A stretch of 64,000 nt of DNA from JAUIAS01 sp030425395. GTDB taxonomy: Bacteria; Pseudomonadota; Alphaproteobacteria; Rhodobacterales; Rhodobacteraceae. Position 1 is the stretch's first letter. The number at the start of each line of letters is the position of its first letter. Where the stretch lies: contig CP121336.1 in NCBI GenBank assembly GCA_043553855.1, forward strand, positions 3,348,001-3,412,000, read 5' to 3'. The notes under the pieces are model-generated. The model saw only the letters and a program-made list of their open reading frames with translations. It did not search any database and was not told the DNA's origin. Below, one piece after another: positions 62,505-64,000 of the stretch. Position numbers and translations under genes: made by a program.

Positions 62505-63386
62505 TCATGCTTCCGAAAGCAGACCGAAGATCCGGGATCCCACGACGCTGGCGCGGGTCTGGCGGCTCAACATCACTCCGATATGTGTGACGATCCGGGG
62601 TTCGAACGGCACGATTGCGATTTGCGAGCCACTTTTCTGCCTGTGCTCGGCCGAGTAGGAGTCAATGACCGAGACACCCAAACCCGCTTCGACCAAGGTC
62701 ACGGTGGTTTCTTCCAATTCGATCTCTGCCTTGATCCTGGGACGCATGCCGGACACCGAGAAAGCCGACAAGATTTCCTGCCGGATGGCCGAGCCTGCCC
62801 CGAGCAGGAAGAAATCCTGCTCGACCAGGTCGGCGGGGGCAAGCGATGAACTGGCGGCAAGGGGATGATTTCGAGGCAGGATCACCACGGCGTTGGACCT
62901 GATGATCGGTTTGGTGCGGAAATCGGCGCTCCACCGGTTCAGCATTCCGATACCGATATCAGCCTGCCCGGTTTCGAGCATTTCGCGGATCCGCTCACTG
63001 CGAGCAACCCTGATTGTGAACTCCGAACCAGGAGCCTGTTCGAACACGGCACCGATCCGCTGCGGCAGCCAGAGCCGCGCGATCATGGGCATGGCGACAA
63101 TGCGGACGGGATCCTTGTTGCGATCCCGCAGGTTCAGTGCATTGCGTTCAAGGGTTTGCATCGCGGCAATCGCCTCACCCGATGAGTCATAGAGCGTCTG
63201 GGCGAGGTCGTTGGGTTGCAGGCGATGCCCGTCGCGGCTGAAAAGTTGGACATCGAGATGGACTTCGAGGCTTTTGATTTGCTTGGTTACGGCGGGTTGG
63301 GTCAGGAACAAGCGGTCCGCGGCCTCGGCGAGGGATGAAGACGTCATCACTGTGCGGAATACGTGCATCTGACGGTAAAATGACAT
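62505..63386 (-). CDS. LysR-family transcriptional regulator
   Basis: A 293-residue regulator. The HTH begins MSFYRQMHVFRTVMTSSSLAEAADRLFLTQPAVTKQIKSLE (in pieces), and the C-terminal domain has the substrate-binding fold. It is divergent from the TctC-like gene at 63493, a 106-base gap, and probably regulates its transporter. Confidence 0.9.
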   Translation of the reverse strand: MSFYRQMHVFRTVMTSSSLAEAADRLFLTQPAVTKQIKSLEVHLDVQLFSRDGHRLQPNDLAQTLYDSSGEAIAAMQTLERNALNLRDRNKDPVRIVAMPMIARLWLPQRIGAVFEQAPGSEFTIRVARSERIREMLETGQADIGIGMLNRWSADFRTKPIIRSNAVVILPRNHPLAASSSLAPADLVEQDFFLLGAGSAIRQEILSAFSVSGMRPRIKAEIELEETTVTLVEAGLGVSVIDSYSAEHRQKSGSQIAIVPFEPRIVTHIGVMLSRQTRASVVGSRIFGLLSEA

Positions 63387-63492
63387 GGGAGCCTCCTGAT
63401 CACTTCATTCCATAAGGTAATCATTTTCTAAAACACATTCATTTTATTTATTCTCTCTCCTTGCCTAGACTGCAAGAAAACGGGAGGAAATC

Positions 63493-64000
63493 ATGATCCG
63501 TAGAATTCTTGTATCTGGACTGGCCGCGGCCGGTTTGTTGAGCTCTGCCGCCTCGGCAGAGACCTGGCCCGAAAAGCCCGTCACGCTCGTCGTGCCATTT
63601 CAGGCGGGTGGCATCACCGACATTGTCGCACGCAAACTGGAGCCGGGTATGTCGGAGCACCTTGGACAGAACGTCGTGGTGGTCAATGTCGGCGGGCATT
63701 CATCCGTTGGCACCCGTCGTGTGGTGGATGCCACGCCGGACGGGTATGAATTCCTGGTGCACGAGGCCGGTATCTTGAGCGCCGAAGCATCCGGTGTGCA
63801 GGATTTCGGGTATCGCGACCTCAAACCGGTGGCTGCCGTGACCGAGATTTGCCTCGTCGCGGTGGTGCGCGCCGACAGCGGCTGGACAACCGTGGCAGAG
63901 ATCGGGGAGGCCAAAGGCGAAGATCCGGTGATTGCCGGGGTCACCATCGGCGGGGCCAGCCACATCGCAGCCGCGATGGCGGCCGAACTGGGAAATTTCT
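63493..64000 (+). CDS. TctC/Bug-family substrate-binding protein, 5' part
   Basis: Starts at ATG 63493 (GGGAGGAAA ribosome site) and runs off the window end. The first 169 residues show a signal peptide ending SSAASA|ET, then the Bug-type ETWPEKPVTLVVPFQAGGITDIVARKL (pieces) and TPDGYEFLVHEAG. Binds a carboxylate for a TctAB transporter presumably beyond the window. It is divergent from the LysR gene. Confidence 0.88.
   Translation, partial: MIRRILVSGLAAAGLLSSAASAETWPEKPVTLVVPFQAGGITDIVARKLEPGMSEHLGQNVVVVNVGGHSSVGTRRVVDATPDGYEFLVHEAGILSAEASGVQDFGYRDLKPVAAVTEICLVAVVRADSGWTTVAEIGEAKGEDPVIAGVTIGGASHIAAAMAAELGNF

Noticed and set aside
1..64000. CRISPR arrays, rRNA and tRNA genes
   Set aside because: No regularly spaced repeats and no rRNA or complete tRNA structures were noticed; short matches were isolated.

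Overview
The window looks like a piece of an alphaproteobacterial chromosome, most likely Rhodobacterales. The grounds are a GTA-type tail gene order, a DUF2924/serine-recombinase module of a kind frequent in that order, several TctABC-type solute systems, and one GAAC-N7-GAAC LexA box. No rRNA, tRNA or CRISPR array was found. Base composition was judged by eye: most of the window is GC-rich, but about 29.0-34.1 kb and parts of 36.6-37.1 kb are clearly more AT-rich.

Layout. (1) 1-10.7 kb, + strand: the late end of a tailed-phage genome: tape measure C-terminus, GTA-like tail-tip genes, holin, endolysin, nested spanin-like pair, fibres. Nearly every gene overlaps the next by 1-8 bases. (2) 11.1-17.5 kb, - strand: a five-gene oligopeptide-type ABC transporter operon ending in an alpha/beta hydrolase. 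(3) 17.7-25.8 kb: a tripartite tricarboxylate transporter (tctB-A-C) with a class III CoA-transferase, a divergent LysR regulator, a 4-hydroxybutyryl-CoA dehydratase/HpaB-family flavoprotein and a secreted PHB-depolymerase-like esterase. Together these suggest uptake, CoA activation and dehydration of a small hydroxy acid. (4) 25.8-28.5 kb: a shortened GapR/DUF2312 gene, an IS5-family element inserted in one arm of a 15-bp hairpin, a membrane protein and a LysR regulator.

(5) 29.0-34.1 kb: an AT-rich operon of eleven mostly tiny genes (small ferredoxin-fold-like proteins, two SnoaL-like paralogues, a cupin, a secreted protein, a dihaem cytochrome c), divergent from an HxlR regulator with an 11-bp inverted repeat between them. 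I recognise no described system here. (6) 34.2-41.2 kb: a mobile-element module: serine recombinase with its usual companions, DUF3127 OB-fold protein, CI/S24 repressor, an SOS-box-preceded gene, a sigma factor and phage-type genes. (7) 41.2-43.9 kb: an IS21-family element that has cut a gene on each side, including vsr. (8) 44-61 kb: a large defence-type locus: truncated Vsr, cytosine methyltransferase, NERD-helicase, DrmB, DrmA and a UvrD-like helicase on the - strand, and a 988-aa unknown plus a SNF2 helicase on the + strand. It resembles DISARM but lacks a visible drmC. (9) 61.0-64 kb: a decayed nuclease fragment, a copy of a repeat also present at 28.7 kb, about 0.9 kb without genes, then a divergent LysR/TctC-like pair running off the end.

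The repeats at 28.7 and 61.4 kb bracket the whole accessory stretch (5-8) in direct orientation, so that stretch may be a single 33-kb island, though the repeat could also be a dispersed genomic family.
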